NCBI GenBank assembly: GCA_963989245.1
Contig: OZ022346.1
Location: 55,765,299-55,829,298, forward strand
Origin: Nansenia antarctica
Taxonomy: Eukaryota > Chordata > Actinopteri > Argentiniformes > Microstomatidae
Direction of reading: 5' to 3'
Length of the DNA stretch: 64,000 nt
A model generated the notes under the pieces. That model was not told the origin of the DNA, did no database searches, and saw nothing but the letters and a program-made list of their open reading frames with translations. A program made the position numbers and the translations under genes. Positions 63,179 to 64,000 of this stretch are shown in pieces (position 1 is the stretch's first letter; each line of letters begins with the position of its first letter).

Positions 63179-64000
63179 GGTCAGTACAAAGCAGGACTTG
63201 CCGCGAAACCTGTCTTGAATGAGGAATCAATACCAACTCTGTCCGTGACAAATGCAGACGAAGGTAAATGTACGTTTTTCTTTAATGGTCCTGTTTCTTT
63301 TGCCATGTAGCACTAGCTAATGCTAACAGCTGAGGTCATATATATTAGATTACATTTTCTACAAAGTTACTGCCATTACTTGCTGCAGGATACACAATAA
63401 CGTTTAAGCTTAACGATAGACGTGTGAAAAAGAAATGGTCAAACTGCAGGAATTCCTTTGCTTGGCAATGTTGTGTAACTTTGATTAGACCCAGCAGCTA
63501 ACTTGCTCAGACCATAAAGCTGTACTAGCTGAGTAGTGTGTGTAAAGTGAAGCCCAGGCTAATATCCATTGATTTGGGCATTCTCTCAATAAGCAAGCGG
63601 AATGGAGGTCATAATGAAGCACTGACACAGCGATCTGAAAATAGCGTAGATAGACCGACGCACTGATTTTGGACATGGTAAAAACATGGTTAAAGTGGGG
63701 CGTCCAAACTAATAATTTTTAAAAGTGGATGGGGCTTGGTCACAACACAAGTTACACTCCAAGTAAAATGTTCTGTGTAATGAGTTTCTTCTTCAATAAT
63801 TGACTGTATAAATTAACCATAACATCAAGGAGACACAGGCAGATGGGGTGTGGGGAGCAGCAGCTCATTTGCATTTAAAGCTACAGACACAGAAACAGCC
63901 CGTCGAGAACAGGACTGACAAAAAGGCGTATAGAGGCATTCTAGAATGCCTTTAAATTAAAATCTGAGTGGTATTTTCAGCAAAAACTTCAAATACATGT
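63179..64000. other. Window end, no gene supported
   Basis: A possible plus-strand exon at about 63178-63261 (AGLAAKPVLNEESIPTLSVT, then a GTAAAT donor) is not recognised. GCATTCTAGAATGC near 63935 is a perfect palindrome. Nothing else is supported. Confidence 0.35.

Overview
The window looks like a teleost fish genome segment. It has intron-containing vertebrate genes with GT-AG splice sites, an intron-containing tRNA-Leu, an NLR leucine-rich-repeat exon of the fish type, and a very dense mixture of fish-type LINEs (L2/Rex1/CR1-like and L1-like), Ty3/gypsy elements, a Penelope-like element, hAT elements, MITEs and tRNA-derived SINEs. No bacterial, plasmid or CRISPR features are present. The species cannot be named; one relic repeat near 12.9 kb resembles a type common in salmonids and relatives, which is weak evidence.

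Layout. 0-6.4 kb: a SINE broken by a fold-back MITE, hAT-type MITEs, a dead NLR LRR exon, a 46-bp minisatellite, then stray gene pieces (two separase exons, one serpin-B exon) ending in a LINE 3' region with an internal 270-bp duplication. 6.4-11.0 kb: a degenerate Penelope-like element with a candidate hammerhead ribozyme, an ORF1 carrying an SGNH-hydrolase domain, and a frameshifted reverse transcriptase; a FANCD2 piece lies inside ORF1. 11-20 kb: mostly non-coding, with an L1 ORF1 relic, a zmynd10 exon, a truncated Ty3/gypsy element, a 60-bp promoter-like tandem repeat and a BED-finger hAT relic. 20.3-23.7 kb: a nearly full-length but frameshifted LINE. 24.0-30.3 kb: the last three coding exons of a pla2g6-like gene (minus strand); the large intron holds a composite hAT-like insertion of 4.4 kb with perfect 8-bp target duplications that encloses two tRNA-Leu-type genes. 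30.7-31.2 kb: a G-rich minisatellite. 32.7-34.3 kb: a clean four-exon plus-strand gene end encoding a predicted tail-anchored protein I do not recognise. 34.3-35.2 kb: a sushi-ichi-like LTR and gag start. 35.4-39.7 kb: a structurally complete Ty3/gypsy element with identical 138-bp LTRs, a 5-bp target duplication and one open 1326-codon gag-pol. 40.9-44 kb: an 893-codon ORF fusing a SCAN-like Gag to a LINE reverse transcriptase. 44-48.4 kb: L2-like LINE relics and a MITE. 48.6-49.4 kb: an HSPA12-like 3' gene end with a frameshift. 49.8-52.3 kb: another LINE copy with a second LINE nested in it. 54.1-56.5 kb: a hAT-like multi-exon unit running into an L1 fragment. 56.7-57.1 kb: an HLTF 3' fragment. 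57.5-64 kb: L1, minisatellites with regulatory-looking motifs, LINE tails, and a hAT transposase relic.

How the parts relate. Plausibly functional host content is limited to the pla2g6-like 3' end, the unrecognised four-exon gene, at least one tRNA-Leu(CAA), and perhaps the hAT-derived unit. Most of the rest is transposon sequence in nested layers and small displaced pieces of host genes. The clearest candidates for unusual biology are the Penelope-like element (SGNH ORF1, ribozyme motif, captured FANCD2 piece), the Gag-RT fusion ORF, and the composite element carrying tRNA genes. All identifications come from recognising sequence by eye; no database search was run.
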